Origin: Locusta migratoria
Taxonomy: Eukaryota > Arthropoda > Insecta > Orthoptera > Acrididae
DNA: 64,000 nt
Direction of reading: 5' to 3'
NCBI GenBank assembly: GCA_026315105.1
Contig: CM048745.1
Location: 742,385,006-742,449,005 of the forward strand
Part shown: positions 1-8,862 of the stretch, one piece after another
Layout: the number at the start of each line of letters is the position of its first letter
Position numbering within the stretch: position 1 is the first letter of the stretch
Position numbers and translations under genes: made by a program
Notes under the pieces: generated by a model
What the model was told of the DNA's origin: nothing
Databases searched by the model: none
Seen by the model: the letters and a program-made list of their open reading frames with translations, nothing else

Positions 1-199
1 GGTGGCGACCGAAGATAATTAATTGCTGTCATATATATCAAACAACATAGTTCACACCTGTTACATTTTTCTACAGTACATGATCTATCCGTCTGTCTCT
101 GATATCTAGACCAACATTAGTATTAATTTCCATCATAACATTCCAATTCACATTATGATCAAAATATATGTATGTAAACCAACAGCCGTAACAATAATG
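1..199. other. Unrecognised AT-rich sequence
   Basis: No open frame, repeat or RNA motif is recognisable in this leading stretch. Confidence 0.4.
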
Positions 200-204
200 G
201 TTTT

Positions 205-524
205 ATTATATGGCAACCAGTTTCAGCACCTCATTGGTGCAAACTTCAGGCAATCAAGACATCCAGGATGAAAATATGCTCTATAGGGCTGATTTAAACT
301 GGATTCAAAGCTTCCAAATGGACACATGTGTACCATCCACATACAAGACAAGTTGTTGAGTAACTATTGTCTTGCATGTGGATGGTGCACATGCGTCCAT
401 ATGGAATCTGTGATTCCAGTTTAATTCACTCATATAGACCACATTTTCATCGTCATCGTGCATGTCTTAATGGCCTGAAGATGGCACTAATGAGGTGCTG
501 AAACTGGTTGCCAGATAAAATTAT
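205..524. repeat. Foldback (near-palindromic) element
   Basis: The left arm (about 212-351) and right arm (about 367-512) are imperfect reverse complements along their whole length, leaving a loop of about 15 bases. The outer ends read ggcaaccagtttcagcacct on one side and its complement near 493-512. No coding frame spans it, so it behaves like a foldback or MITE-type element. The right arm also holds a hammerhead-like core (471-513). The Penelope-like insertion begins exactly at its right edge, so the foldback is the older of the two. Confidence 0.8.
471..513 (+). ncRNA. Hammerhead-ribozyme-like motif in foldback arm
   Basis: The order fits a minimal type I hammerhead: helix I strand TGGC, core CTGAAGA (475-481), a stem with GCAC/GTGC, core GAAA (500-503), a two-pair helix III (A-U, C-G), U17, then helix I partner GCCA. 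In the opposite arm the core is altered to CTGAAGT, so only this arm keeps the consensus. This is pattern matching by eye; self-cleavage is inferred. Confidence 0.45.
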
Positions 525-529
525 CACTG

Positions 530-983
530 ACATTTTGGATAAACAGGATTACTGCCGGATGTATGCGTCGTTCTGGCACAATATTTCAGCCACGTAACTC
601 GCCGCCTTCTTCAGGTGCTACCTGAGACTGCCGTTTTTGGAGGACCTGGTCCAGTATTTATGCCCAGCAGACGCTAGGCGCTCTGTCTGCGGTCCGCGCC
701 CAGCTGGCGCTGCTTGTAGGGTGTTGTCTCTTCCCTGGCGTTCCGTCGGACGTCCGCGCCCCAATCGGCCGCCATCTGTGGCAGCGGCTACTCTCTGAGG
801 CCCCTCCCACGTTGGGTGCTCCCTCCGAGGTCCGCGCCCGTCTGGCGCTGCTCCTGAGGTGTTGTGGCTTCCCTTGTGCTCCAACGGACGTCCGCGCCCA
901 TCTTGTCCACCATCTGTGGTCGGTGCAGCTGTCTGAGGCCCTTCTGGCGTCAGGCGCTCTGATCTTGGTCCGTGCCCGACAAT
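530..983 (-). repeat. Inverted partial pLTR of the PLE
   Basis: This stretch is the reverse complement of about 1867-2295 (the end of the direct pLTR), with scattered substitutions. It joins endonuclease sequence abruptly at about 983. Such an inverted 5' pLTR piece is characteristic of Penelope integration. It carries a third copy of the hammerhead-like motif, on the minus strand. Confidence 0.88.
576..618 (-). ncRNA. Hammerhead-ribozyme-like motif, inverted pLTR
   Basis: On the minus strand: GCAC, CTGAAGA, a stem-loop around AGTTA, GAAA, TATT, GTGC. It differs from the direct copies in helix II only, while the core bases are unchanged. Confidence 0.6.
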
Positions 984-2159
984 AAGAGCATATTCTGCCC
1001 ACCTGCCAAAATTGGGACAATGCTGGGAAGTGTGAAAGATGACCTGGGGCTACGTAAACCAGGCATTTACAGCATCCCGTGCCAGTGGGGGATGTCATAC
1101 ATCGGCCAGACAATCAGGACGGTGACTATAAGGTGCAAAGAACACCAGAGGTGCACCAGACTCGGGCAGGCAACCAAGTCAGCCATAGCAGAGCACTGTC
1201 TAGAGTATGGCCACACAATGGACTATGACAAAACCAAAATTGTGATACAGACCCCAAGATTCTGGAACAGCATCATAAAGGAGGCTATCGAAATAAAGGT
1301 CACTGACAACCTAATAAACCGAGATAGCGGTTACCAGCTAAGCACAGCGTGGAGTCCGGCTCTGGAACTTGTTAAGGCTCAGCGGAAGGGACCAAATAAC
1401 TCCACAAGAAGTAGAAACAACTCAGAAGTGGCGCTAAGCGGGCGCGGACCGAGAATGGAGCGCCTGATACCGGACGGGCCTCAAACAGCTGCCATAGCAG
1501 CAGATGTCGGCCAAGACGGGCGCGGACGTCCATTGGAGCATGTGGGCGGCCACAACATGTCAGGAGCAGCGCGAGGTGGGCACGGACCAAGAACAGAGCA
1601 CCTGACGCCAGGCAGGCCTCAGACAGCTGCCCTGACCACAGATGGTGGACGAGCGGGGCGTGGACGACTGTCGGAACAGCAGGGAGGTCTCAACACCTCA
1701 GAGGAAGCGCCATGCGGGCGCGGACCGCGAATGGAGCGCCCAATGCAGGAGGGGCCTCAAACAGCTGTTATAGCAGCAGATGTCGGCCGAGACGGGCGCG
1801 GACGTCCGTTGGAGCATCTGCGCAGCCACAACACCTCAGGAGAGGTGCGAGGCAGGCACGGACCAAGATCAGAGTGCCTGACGCCTGAAGGGCCTCAGAC
1901 AGCTGCACCGACCACAGATGGTGGACAAGATGGGCGCGGACGTCCGTTGGAGCACAAGGAAAGCCACAACACCTCAGGACCGCGGACCGTGGAGGGAGCA
2001 CCCAACATGGGAGGGGCCTCAGAGAGTAGCCGCTGCCACAGATGGCGGCCGATTGGGGCGCGGACGTCCGACGGAACGCCAGGGAAGAGACAACACCCTA
2101 CAAGCAGCGCCAGCTGGGTGCGGACCGCAGACAGAGCGCCTAGCGTCTGCTGGGCATAA
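984..2159 (+). CDS. PLE GIY-YIG endonuclease fragment fused to 46-residue repeats
   Basis: The first ~135 residues are the GIY-YIG endonuclease of Penelope-like elements, which nicks target DNA for target-primed reverse transcription: GIYSIPC then SYIGQT, a conserved CKEH, a KSAIAEH segment, and a terminal helix region ending near LINRDSGYQLS. The reading frame starts at the junction with the inverted pLTR, so the RT half that should precede it is missing and no native start codon remains. After residue ~140 the same frame runs on through the pLTR as GRGRP-type repeats of 46 residues (138 bp); whether these are translated in a working element is unknown. The frame ends at 2159. Confidence 0.8.
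   Translation, partial: KSIFCPPAKIGTMLGSVKDDLGLRKPGIYSIPCQWGMSYIGQTIRTVTIRCKEHQRCTRLGQATKSAIAEHCLEYGHTMDYDKTKIVIQTPRFWNSIIKEAIEIKVTDNLINRDSGYQLSTAWSPALELVKAQRKGPNNSTRSRNNSEVALSGRGPRMERLIPDGPQTAAIAADVGQDGRGRPLEHVGGHNMSGAARGGHGPRTEHLTPGRPQTAALTTDGGRAGRGRLSEQQGGLNTSEEAPCGRGPRMERPMQEGPQTAVIAADVGRDGRGRPLEHLRSHNTSGEVRGRHGPRSECLTPEGPQTAAPTTDGGQDGRGRPLEHKESHNTSGPRTVEGAPNMGGASESSRCHRWRPIGARTSDGTPGKRQHPTSSASWVRTADRAPSVCWA
1518..2150 (+). repeat. 138-bp tandem repeat in pLTR (46-codon period)
   Basis: Units beginning gggcg(c/t)gga start at 1518, 1656, 1794 and 1932, exactly 138 bases apart; the next begins at 2056 after a 14-base shortening. The period is a multiple of three, so an open frame can persist through it. 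Each unit has two internally similar halves (ggcgcggac... and ggcacggac...), suggesting an older unit of about 69 bp. The second pLTR holds the same array from about 4120. Confidence 0.88.
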
Positions 2160-2198
2160 ATACTGGACCAGGTCCTCCAAAAACGGCAGTCTCAGGTA

Positions 2199-2241
2199 GC
2201 ACCTGAAGAAGGCAGCGAGTTACGCGGCTGAAATATTGTGC
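2199..2241 (+). ncRNA. Hammerhead-ribozyme-like motif, pLTR copy 1
   Basis: Helix I strands GCAC (2199-2202) and GTGC (2238-2241) enclose CTGAAGA (2203-2209), a bulged helix II closed by GCG/CGC with loop AGTTA, and GAAA (2230-2233). The four bases TATT between GAAA and helix I give a one-pair helix III and U at position 17, so cleavage is predicted after 2237. Penelope-like elements are known to carry such minimal type I hammerheads in their pLTRs. Confidence 0.65.
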
Positions 2242-2283
2242 CAGAACGACGCATACATCCGGCAGTAATCCCGTTTATCCAAA

Positions 2284-4177
2284 ATGTCAAGATCTCGCCG
2301 GGAAAGCATGAAGAATTACATCAGAAGACTCTACGGGGAGGAGATGTACCTTAACATCAAGAAGCTGGATAAGCCGGAAGAAAGGGGAGGATGCTGAGTT
2401 CTCTCAGTTTCCTACTAAGATGCCGAGAGGGGGATGTAGTTCCAGTTTTCGCCATGTTCAAGCATCATGTTAACACCAGAGCGTCAAACAGGATAAAACA
2501 CCGAGCTAGCCTTGCGCTGGTAAGAGAAAAAGTGCATGAGATGCGCCATCGACTTGATGTCACGTCCAGGGAATTGCTGTATCTCCACCTTTCCATAGCA
2601 GCTACCGTGACCTGAGAAGACTGGGACCAGGTTGATGGTGCCTCCTGGTCCTTGGCTGAACGCACCATGAGGAAATCAACAGCTTGTCAACAGGCCAAGT
2701 TTGAGCGCCTCAACAAAAGGTTACAACAGGACGGGGACATAAGGACGGTGGTCAACCTGAGTGACAAGCAGCTCGATGAGGCCACTTCAAAAGTACTCAG
2801 CAAGGGCCTCAATTTTGCAGTTACTCCTAGTTACCTGTGGCTGCATTCATCAGTGCAGTTGAGCGAGTGGTCAACACACTACCTTCCAGTGTGTCTGAAG
2901 AGATCCGCAGGGAGACATGCAGGGCACTCACCAGGACAAAGCCCGCCAAATGCAACATCTCGAGCGAGGAGAGAGCGGCTCTCAGACAGCTACAGGAGGA
3001 CGACAGCATTGTAGTTCTGCCAGCTGATAAGGGTAACTCCGCAGTCATCCTAAACAAGTTGGAGTATGAAAGCAAGGTGCAACAACTTCTGGAGGACACT
3101 GCATACAAACCTCTAGGGGGTGACCCCACAGAAAAAGTGGACAAGAAGACCCGGATGTTGCTGAAGGAGACAGGTCTACCCGAACAGCTCATCAAGGAAC
3201 TTCAGGCCAAAGCGCCTGTACCACCTAGACTCCATGGACTCCCCAAAGTCCATAAGGAAGGAGTCCCTCTCCGACCTATTGTCAGCAACATCGGTGCAGC
3301 AACCTACCCCACTGCACAATACCTGAAGAAGAAACTGGCACCATATGTGGGTAAATGCACCCACCACATTCGAAACTCGGAGGACTTCCTGCAACGCCTG
3401 AGGCAGCTACACACTGTGGACTCAGACATCTTGGTCAGTTTCGATGTGGTGTCGCTCTTCACGCGAGTGCCACTGACTGACTCACTCAATCTCATCGGGG
3501 AAAAGTTCGATGGGGCCCTGCTTGACTTGTTCAAGCATGTAATGACTTCGACTTATTTTCTTTATGGGGGTCAGTTTTATGAGCAAACGGAAGGAGTGGC
3601 AATGGGCAGCCCAATATCACCAGTGGTAGCCAACCTTTTCATGGAAAGGTTCAAAGAGGAGGCACTTGCATCAGCCACTTATCAACCCAAGTGCTTCTTC
3701 AGGTACGTTGATGACACATTTGTCATTTGGCCCCATGGCAGGGAGAAGCTGGAGGAGTTCCTGGAACACTTAAACTCACGCCACCCGAGTATAAAATTCA
3801 CCATGGAGCTAGAGAAGGATGGGCAGCTCCCATTCTTGGATGTCCTGGTCAAGAGGAAGGTAGATGGCACTCTGGGGCACAGTGTGTATCGAAAACCCAC
3901 CCACACTGACTTATATCTTCAAGCCAGTAGCTGCCACCACCCAGCACAGAAGAATGGGGTCTTGAAAACGCTAGTGCACAGGGCCCGAGCTCTGTCAGAT
4001 CCAGAAAATCTTGCCACGGAGATTGAACACCTTCAGCTGGTTTTCAGCAGAAATGGATACTCCTCCAGAGACATCCAGAGACATGTGGGCAGCCACAACA
4101 TCTCAGGAGCAGCGCGAGGTGGGCGCGGACCAAGAACAGAGCACCTACGCCAGGCAGGCCTCAGACAGCTGCCCTGA
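2284..4177 (+). pseudogene. Penelope-like reverse transcriptase, frameshifted
   Basis: RT of the PLE type, which copies element RNA at a nicked target. The likely native start is ATG at 2284, just inside the pLTR end. The N-terminal part is spread over several frames (2284-2840), then a long open stretch runs 2837-4177. Visible in it: HGLPKVHK (about residue 131), motif A SFDVVSLFTR (~202), motif B GSPISPVVANLF (~256) and motif C YVDDTF (~289), so all three catalytic aspartates are present. After about 4075 the frame jumps straight into pLTR repeat sequence, and the GIY-YIG domain that should follow is missing. The damage is therefore N-terminal shifts plus a C-terminal deletion. Confidence 0.9.
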
Positions 4178-4861
4178 CCACAGATGGTGGACGAGCGGGG
4201 CGCGGACGACCGTCGGAACAGCAGGGAGGTTTCAACACCTCAGAGGAAGCGCCATGCGGGCGCGGACCGCGAATGGAGCGCCCAATGCAGGAGGGGCCTC
4301 AAACAGCTGTTATAGCAGCAGATGTCGGCCGAGACGGGCGCGGACGTCCGTTGGAGCATCTGCGCAGCCACAACACCTCAGGAGAGGTGCGAGGCGGGCA
4401 CGGACCAAGATCAGAGTGCCTGACGCCTGAAGGGCCTCAGACAGCTGCACCGACCACAGATGGTGGACAAGATGGGCGCGGACGTCCGTTGGAGCACAAG
4501 GGAAGCCACAACACCTCAGGACCGCGGACCGCGGAGGGAGCACCCAACGTGGGAGGGGCCTCAGAGAGTAGCCGCTGCCACAGATGGCGGCCGATTGGGG
4601 CGCGGACGTCCGACGGAACGCCAGGGAAGAGACAACACCCTACAAGCAGCGCCAGCTGGGCGCGGACCGCAGACAGAGCGCCTAGCGTCTGCTGGGCATA
4701 AATACTGGACCAGGTCCTCCAAAAACGGCAGTCTCAGGTAGCACCTGAAGAAGGCAGCGAGTTACGCGGCTGAAATATTGTGCCAGAACAACGCATACAT
4801 CCGGCAGTAATCCTGTTTATCCAAAATGTCAAGATCTCGCCGGGAAAGCATGAAGAATTAC
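4075..4861 (+). repeat. pLTR (direct copy 2) of the PLE
   Basis: Matches 1557-2333 almost base for base, with a short deletion near 4142. The junction with the RT frame lies in gacatccagagacatgtggg, which resembles the gacgtccattggagcatgtggg stretch of copy 1. The missing endonuclease was probably lost by recombination at this short homology. It ends at the 13-bp duplication. Confidence 0.87.
4741..4783 (+). ncRNA. Hammerhead-ribozyme-like motif, pLTR copy 2
   Basis: Same elements as the motif at 2199-2241, without substitutions: CTGAAGA at 4745-4751, GAAA at 4772-4775, predicted cleavage after 4779. Two cleavable copies flanking the RT could release a unit-length RNA. Confidence 0.65.
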
Positions 4862-4969
4862 AAAATTATCACTGTTACTGTTGTTGATTTAGATATTTTT
4901 AATATACTTTGATCATAACTTCAACCTGTTCTTGTCTCACTCTTCAGATTAGTATGGAGCTGTAGCTAT

Positions 4970-5200
4970 CTAATAAAGATCCCCAGACTGCACAGCAATA
5001 CTCAAAAAAGGGAACGGACAGCCGTAGTGTAGGCAGCCTCTTCAGTGGTTCTGTTGCATCTTCTAAGCGCTCTGCCAGTAAATTGCAGTCCTTGGTTGAC
5101 CTTGTTCACGACATTATCTATGGCTTCTTTACCACTTAACTCTTTCGTAATCGTAATTCTCAGGGTATATAGTAGAATGTATGGCCTTCATACTTCAGTG
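4970..5200 (-). mobile_element. CR1/Jockey-like LINE fragment
   Basis: Aligns by eye with the minus-strand LINE segments near 38380-38540 and 41820-42130 (shared landmarks: cagcaatactc, ttctgttgcatcttctaa, cattatctatg, tatggccttca). It covers a piece of the region 3' of the RT catalytic motif; no frame is intact. Confidence 0.6.
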
Positions 5201-5204
5201 ATGT

Positions 5205-5310
5205 ATTTTGTAGAGAAAAATCCAGGTTCGAGTCCCGGTCTGTCTCAGACTTTCATCTGTTACCATTAAACCATACAGCTGGTGTTGATTCATATTTGCA
5301 ATTGCTAATA
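5205..5310 (+). repeat. tRNA-like SINE fragment
   Basis: A B-box-like ggttcgagtcccgg is followed by tctcagactttcatctgttac and a gctggtgttgattcatatttgc tail. The same sequence occurs inverted at 62195-62330, so it is a dispersed family. The A-box half is missing. Confidence 0.55.
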
Positions 5311-5516
5311 CATTTCTTGTGCTTAAGATGTATTTTAATTTCAAGCCAGAGAGCTGCAGGTTCTTTCCCTAGACGTTTTTTAACTGGAAACCAAACAAAA
5401 ATCATAAGTCTTCTAAGCTCTTGTGCGTTATCTGACTTCTTCCCTAAAATATTTTAGATTTTACTAATCTTCGTATGAGCGCCGACACACTAACAGATAA
5501 GCGCGCGCGTGCGCGA

Positions 5517-5518
<2 letters not shown>
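5311..5518. other. Unrecognised sequence
   Basis: Ordinary AT-rich sequence between a SINE fragment and a microsatellite; nothing identified. Confidence 0.4.
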
Positions 5519-5559
<41 letters not shown>

Positions 5560-5585
5560 ACAAACGCACACACACACACACACAC
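5519..5585. repeat. (CA)n microsatellite
   Basis: An almost pure CA run (5519-5556), a short break, then a second run to 5585. Confidence 0.97.
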
Positions 5586-5689
5586 CACGCGTGCAATACT
5601 TCCGATACAAGAATAAATTTCGATTTGTTTGTAAGCACACAAAACTGACGACTTCGTTAACTTTAATGAAGAAGAAAGTTAGAAATATC

Positions 5690-5763
5690 GAGCCGATCGC
5701 TCTAAGGCGCCTTGCTGCAGGGGGGGCGTCTGCTCCACGTCGGAGGTTCGACTCCTCCCTCGG

Positions 5764-5765
<2 letters not shown>
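5690..5765 (+). repeat. SINE head (tRNA-like part)
   Basis: A-box side gctctaaggcgccttgctgc and B-box side ggaggttcgactcctccctcg match the head of the tRNA-derived SINE seen whole at 8672-8862. The tail is replaced by a TG microsatellite. Confidence 0.75.

Positions 5766-5807
<42 letters not shown>
5766..5807. repeat. (TG)n microsatellite at SINE junction
   Basis: About 21 TG units start exactly where intact SINE copies have a short TGTGTG stretch, so this array probably grew from the SINE itself. Confidence 0.95.
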
Positions 5808-5808
<1 letters not shown>

Positions 5809-6468
5809 GTAGTGTTACTGGGAGAATTGTGAACTATTTGGGAATGTTTCTTGGTTGATGACCATAAAGATCAATACTACGTCACTCTTTTGGATTGAAA
5901 TTCAGTCTTCTTCTTTTCTTCTTTCTTCCCTATATAGAATTATATCATACGAGGTCCATCTAGTCTGTACCCCAAGCATATACCTTTAGTTGTCACCTGA
6001 TGATGACATCAGAATTTCTTTACTGAAGATTATTTCAGCGTGAGAAAGTAGAAAGAGACAAAAATATTATAAATAACTTGTCTGGAACTCGACTTTTAAT
6101 CTTTATCAAGTCTTTTATTCTCTCTTTTAACTACAAAGAGGCACTTCCATACTTTACACAGAAGCAAATTACAACACTAGTGTTCGTCTGTCTAATGAGA
6201 CCATCTCCATATAACATACCAATAACAATGTCAATACACAGGACATATGAACTCCGTTACGGAATAATAATAATTTCTGTTCCCTCTTTCTCAGTCCATG
6301 GACTTCCAATTCACTAAAGCAAGTGAAAATAATCCGCTATTTATCTTAAAAGTAGAAAAAAAGACCGGAAAGAAATATCTGACGACTAACATCTCATAAA
6401 TAAATATATTTGACATTCTTATCTCAGGTCATAGGTTTGCAGTGCAACTCGTTACACTACAGTGTGTG
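5808..6468. other. Unrecognised AT-rich sequence
   Basis: No element identified. The short open frames here lack any recognisable motif. Confidence 0.4.
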
Positions 6469-6562
6469 TCGTCCTTAGAATAAGTTACTTTAAGTAGTTT
6501 GTAAGTCTAGGAACTGATGACCACTGCACTTTGGTCCCATAGCTTTACAGACATTTGAAAAT
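6469..6562 (+). repeat. SINE tail fragment
   Basis: Begins tgtgtcgtccttagaataag and runs through gtagtttgtaagtctaggaac to cagacatttgaaaattt. This is the post-tRNA body of the SINE with the head lost. Confidence 0.75.
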
Positions 6563-7060
6563 TTTTCTTCCATCCACTCTTCTATCCACTCTTGACAGGA
6601 AGTGACCTATTTGATGTACCTATTTACTTATCTTCCACGTGTACGGCTTATTTATTTATTTTTTTTAGTTGAGATCTAAATTTTGTAACTGTGTGAAGGA
6701 TGTATGCAGGCATAATAAAATTCACGCCACAAGATATTCGTATATATGCATTGTACGCGAGAAACTGGATATCACGAAAAATTATCGGTTTATTACGACA
6801 TTTGTTGACGTACGTGTAGAAGTAATTAGTACCATTAGCCGTATTTTCTCATAAAATTAATTGATTGCATTATCGCGATTCCAACATTACATTAGTTTCA
6901 TCTTCAGGCTCCTATGCTCAACTGAATTGTACCTTCACACACTGGTGCTTTAGAATAGGTCCCATTTGTATTGCACTGGTATCATGGATTTCTGTTTACA
7001 CGATGTGATCACATCATAATTGTTACTTGTTGTTAGACGACTGGAGTGTACACAGCCGTC
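6563..7060. other. Unrecognised AT-rich sequence
   Basis: Nothing identified up to about 7000. The last ~60 bases may be mariner C-terminal sequence continued beyond the SINE at 7070. Confidence 0.35.
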
Positions 7061-7069
7061 GGCAGAATC

Positions 7070-7163
7070 AAAACCAAATGTTTGTAAATCTATCGGACCA
7101 AACTGCGTGGTCATCAGTCCGTAGCTTACAAACTACTTAAACCTAGGTAAACTAACCTACGGA

Positions 7164-7213
<50 letters not shown>

Positions 7214-7300
7214 CCCCAGGGAGGGCTCGAACCTCCACGGCGAGCAACCGCGCACTCCGCAGCGAGACGCTTTAGACCGCTCGGCTGTTCCACCGCGGCA
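7070..7300 (-). repeat. SINE inserted in a mariner relic
   Basis: Complete minus-strand copy, bounded by ggcagaatc at 7061-7069 and 7301-7309 (9-bp duplication). The T-rich tail is on the left, the tRNA-like head (ccgcggtggaacagccgagcg-type on the minus strand) on the right. It contains an expanded (AC)n run at 7167-7211 at the same position as the TG array at 5766. Confidence 0.88.
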
Positions 7301-7309
7301 GGCAGAATC

Positions 7310-7506
7310 CACGCTTGTACATTCTCATAAGAATGAAACCAACGTCCAAGCATATCTTTCTTCAGCTCGTCAATGATGTGAAAATCACACAGTGAAAGAT
7401 TCTGGCTATTTGAAGGATGTTGAAGTGCTTTCCAACCAAATCGCTCAAGCGTAGCCTCTCTCTCATTGGATGTGAGGGGGCGGGCGTTACCGTCGTGTGA
7501 CGTCAT
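7310..7506 (-). pseudogene. mariner transposase fragment
   Basis: Minus-strand reading resembles the C-terminal half of mariner transposase: a LERFGWKALQHPSNSQNLSLCDFH block where functional proteins have HPPYSPDLAPCDFH, then a LKKDMLGRWF block. The catalytic aspartate of SPDL is asparagine here, so this copy is dead. The SINE at 7070-7300 separates it from its C-terminal end. Confidence 0.7.
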
Positions 7507-7617
7507 AATTCAGTTCAAAAGAGTTTTCACTTTTTGGCGCGTCGCAATTTAAGAACCGTAGTGTTAAACGTCCACTCGACCGCATGGCCATTATAGACGG
7601 AACTTACGCTCGAATTA

Positions 7618-7790
7618 ATGGGTAAAGTTGGTGAAGGAAAGGAACCATCCCGGAATTTGCATGGAGTGATTTTCCTAAATTACGAAAAATATAAATCTGG
7701 ATGTTTTGAACCACCGCCCTCCCGAATGAGATCCAGTGTGTTTCCACTGCGCCACCTCGCTCGGTTAATGCCGTCACAGCCGTGCACAAA
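7618..7790 (-). repeat. Second-type tRNA-derived SINE
   Basis: On the minus strand: gcgaggtggcgcagtggaaa (A-box side), ctcattcgggagggcgg, ggttcaa, then a tail with gattttcctaaatt-type and gggatggttcctttcc sequence. The head differs from the abundant SINE of this window, so it is a separate family. Confidence 0.65.
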
Positions 7791-7945
7791 GACTGCTTCA
7801 GTCCCCTGGACGTTTGTTTGTTAACAACAAGGGGTTTCATATAGAGGAGAAGTGACTTCTAGCGACATGCAAGGCAAGAGGTCTATATACAAAGAGTACC
7901 TTTATTTCGATTAACAAAAAACTAGGAGGAAATACAGATATACAA

Positions 7946-8143
7946 ATGTTCAAATGTTTGTATAGTCTATGGGACTTAAGTACGGGGTCATCAGCCCCTA
8001 AACTTACAAACTACTTATGAACTAGCTAACACTAAGGACGGCACAAATATCCATGCCAGAGGGGGGATTCGAACCCCCGACCGTAGTGGCCGTGCAGACC
8101 GTGACTGGAGCGCCTTAGTCCCCTCGGCCACCGCGGCCGGCAG
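7946..8143 (-). repeat. SINE, complete, minus strand
   Basis: From aatgttcaaatgtttgtat (tail) to ccaccgcggccggc (tRNA-like head), flanked by agatatacaa at 7936-7945 and 8144-8153 (10-bp duplication). B box ggttcgaatccccc on the minus strand. Confidence 0.9.
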
Positions 8144-8153
8144 AGATATACAA

Positions 8154-8671
8154 GAAAAGTGGTAGGACGGAAGATGATTTGCACTAGACTAAAATGAGAA
8201 AGGAGAGACTATTGTCGTGTAGCTACTGTACTTGGTAAAAGAACAATACAGCTCACAAACTGACTGTTACAGATACAGATAATTCCTTGATGGTGTTACA
8301 AGCATTTGAACAGATATGTAGTATTATACTTTATTCTTGAGTCTTCAGTAACTTGGACTTTTTAGTTTGAAGTCATGAAGAACCTAAATTTTCTTTTTAC
8401 CATCAGTTTCCGAACTCACAGCTTCATTTACAAATCTAAATTAAATTTGATTACTAGCTAAATTAAACGTCTACAACTGCGTATTACTTTTTATGTCTGT
8501 TTCGATGGTCGTTTTAAATACAAGCGCCGCAACATTTTAATTATTGGCATACAGCTCCTTTGTGGAGAAGGGAACTTCTTCTTAGGAAATAACGAATTTA
8601 TTTCACATAAAGTTCTACATTTCTTACATAAAACACACATAAATGGGGCTTGACTTTCGTGTCCTGCCTAG
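8154..8671. other. Unrecognised AT-rich sequence
   Basis: Nothing identified between two SINEs. Confidence 0.4.
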
Positions 8672-8862
8672 GGTGGAGTGGCCGAGCGTTCTAAGGCGCC
8701 TTGCTGCGGAGTGTGCGTCTGCTCCCCCATCGGAGGTTCGAGACCTCCCTCGGGCATGAGTGTGTGTGTGTTGACCTTAACGTAAGTTAGTCTAAGTAGT
8801 TTGTAAGCCTAGGGAATGATAACCGCAGCAGTTACGTCCCTTAGATTTACAAACATTTGAGC
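8672..8862 (+). repeat. SINE, complete, plus strand
   Basis: Head gggtggagtggccgagcg, B box ggaggttcgagacctccc, then tgtgtgtgtgttgaccttaac, body, and end acaaacatttgagcat. Confidence 0.88.

Larger units (their letters stand above)
1390..2330 (+). repeat. pLTR (direct copy 1) of the PLE
   Basis: Very GC-rich compared with its surroundings. It is nearly identical to 4099-4860 over the shared part, down to the downstream cctgtttatccaaaatgtc-type segment that overlaps the start of the RT frame. It contains the 138-bp repeat array and the hammerhead-like motif. Confidence 0.88.
530..4861 (+). mobile_element. Composite Penelope-like retroelement (PLE)
   Basis: The whole block is flanked by the same 13 bases, aaaattatcactg, at 517-529 and 4862-4874, so it integrated as one unit. 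Order: inverted partial pLTR (530-983), GIY-YIG endonuclease (984-1390), pLTR (about 1390-2330), RT reading frame (2284-4080), pLTR (about 4075-4861). Tandem and inverted pLTR arrangements are known for Penelope elements. The endonuclease precedes the RT because it belongs to the tail of an upstream, truncated unit; the RT unit has lost its own endonuclease. Neither unit encodes a complete RT-EN protein, so this copy is non-autonomous. Confidence 0.9.

Noticed and set aside
1518..2150. Host gene encoding an Arg/Gly-rich repeat protein
   Set aside because: The repeats are the PLE pLTR, present again at 4120-4700 and inverted at 650-980.
5519..5807. CRISPR-like or satellite array
   Set aside because: Simple dinucleotide runs without spacer structure.
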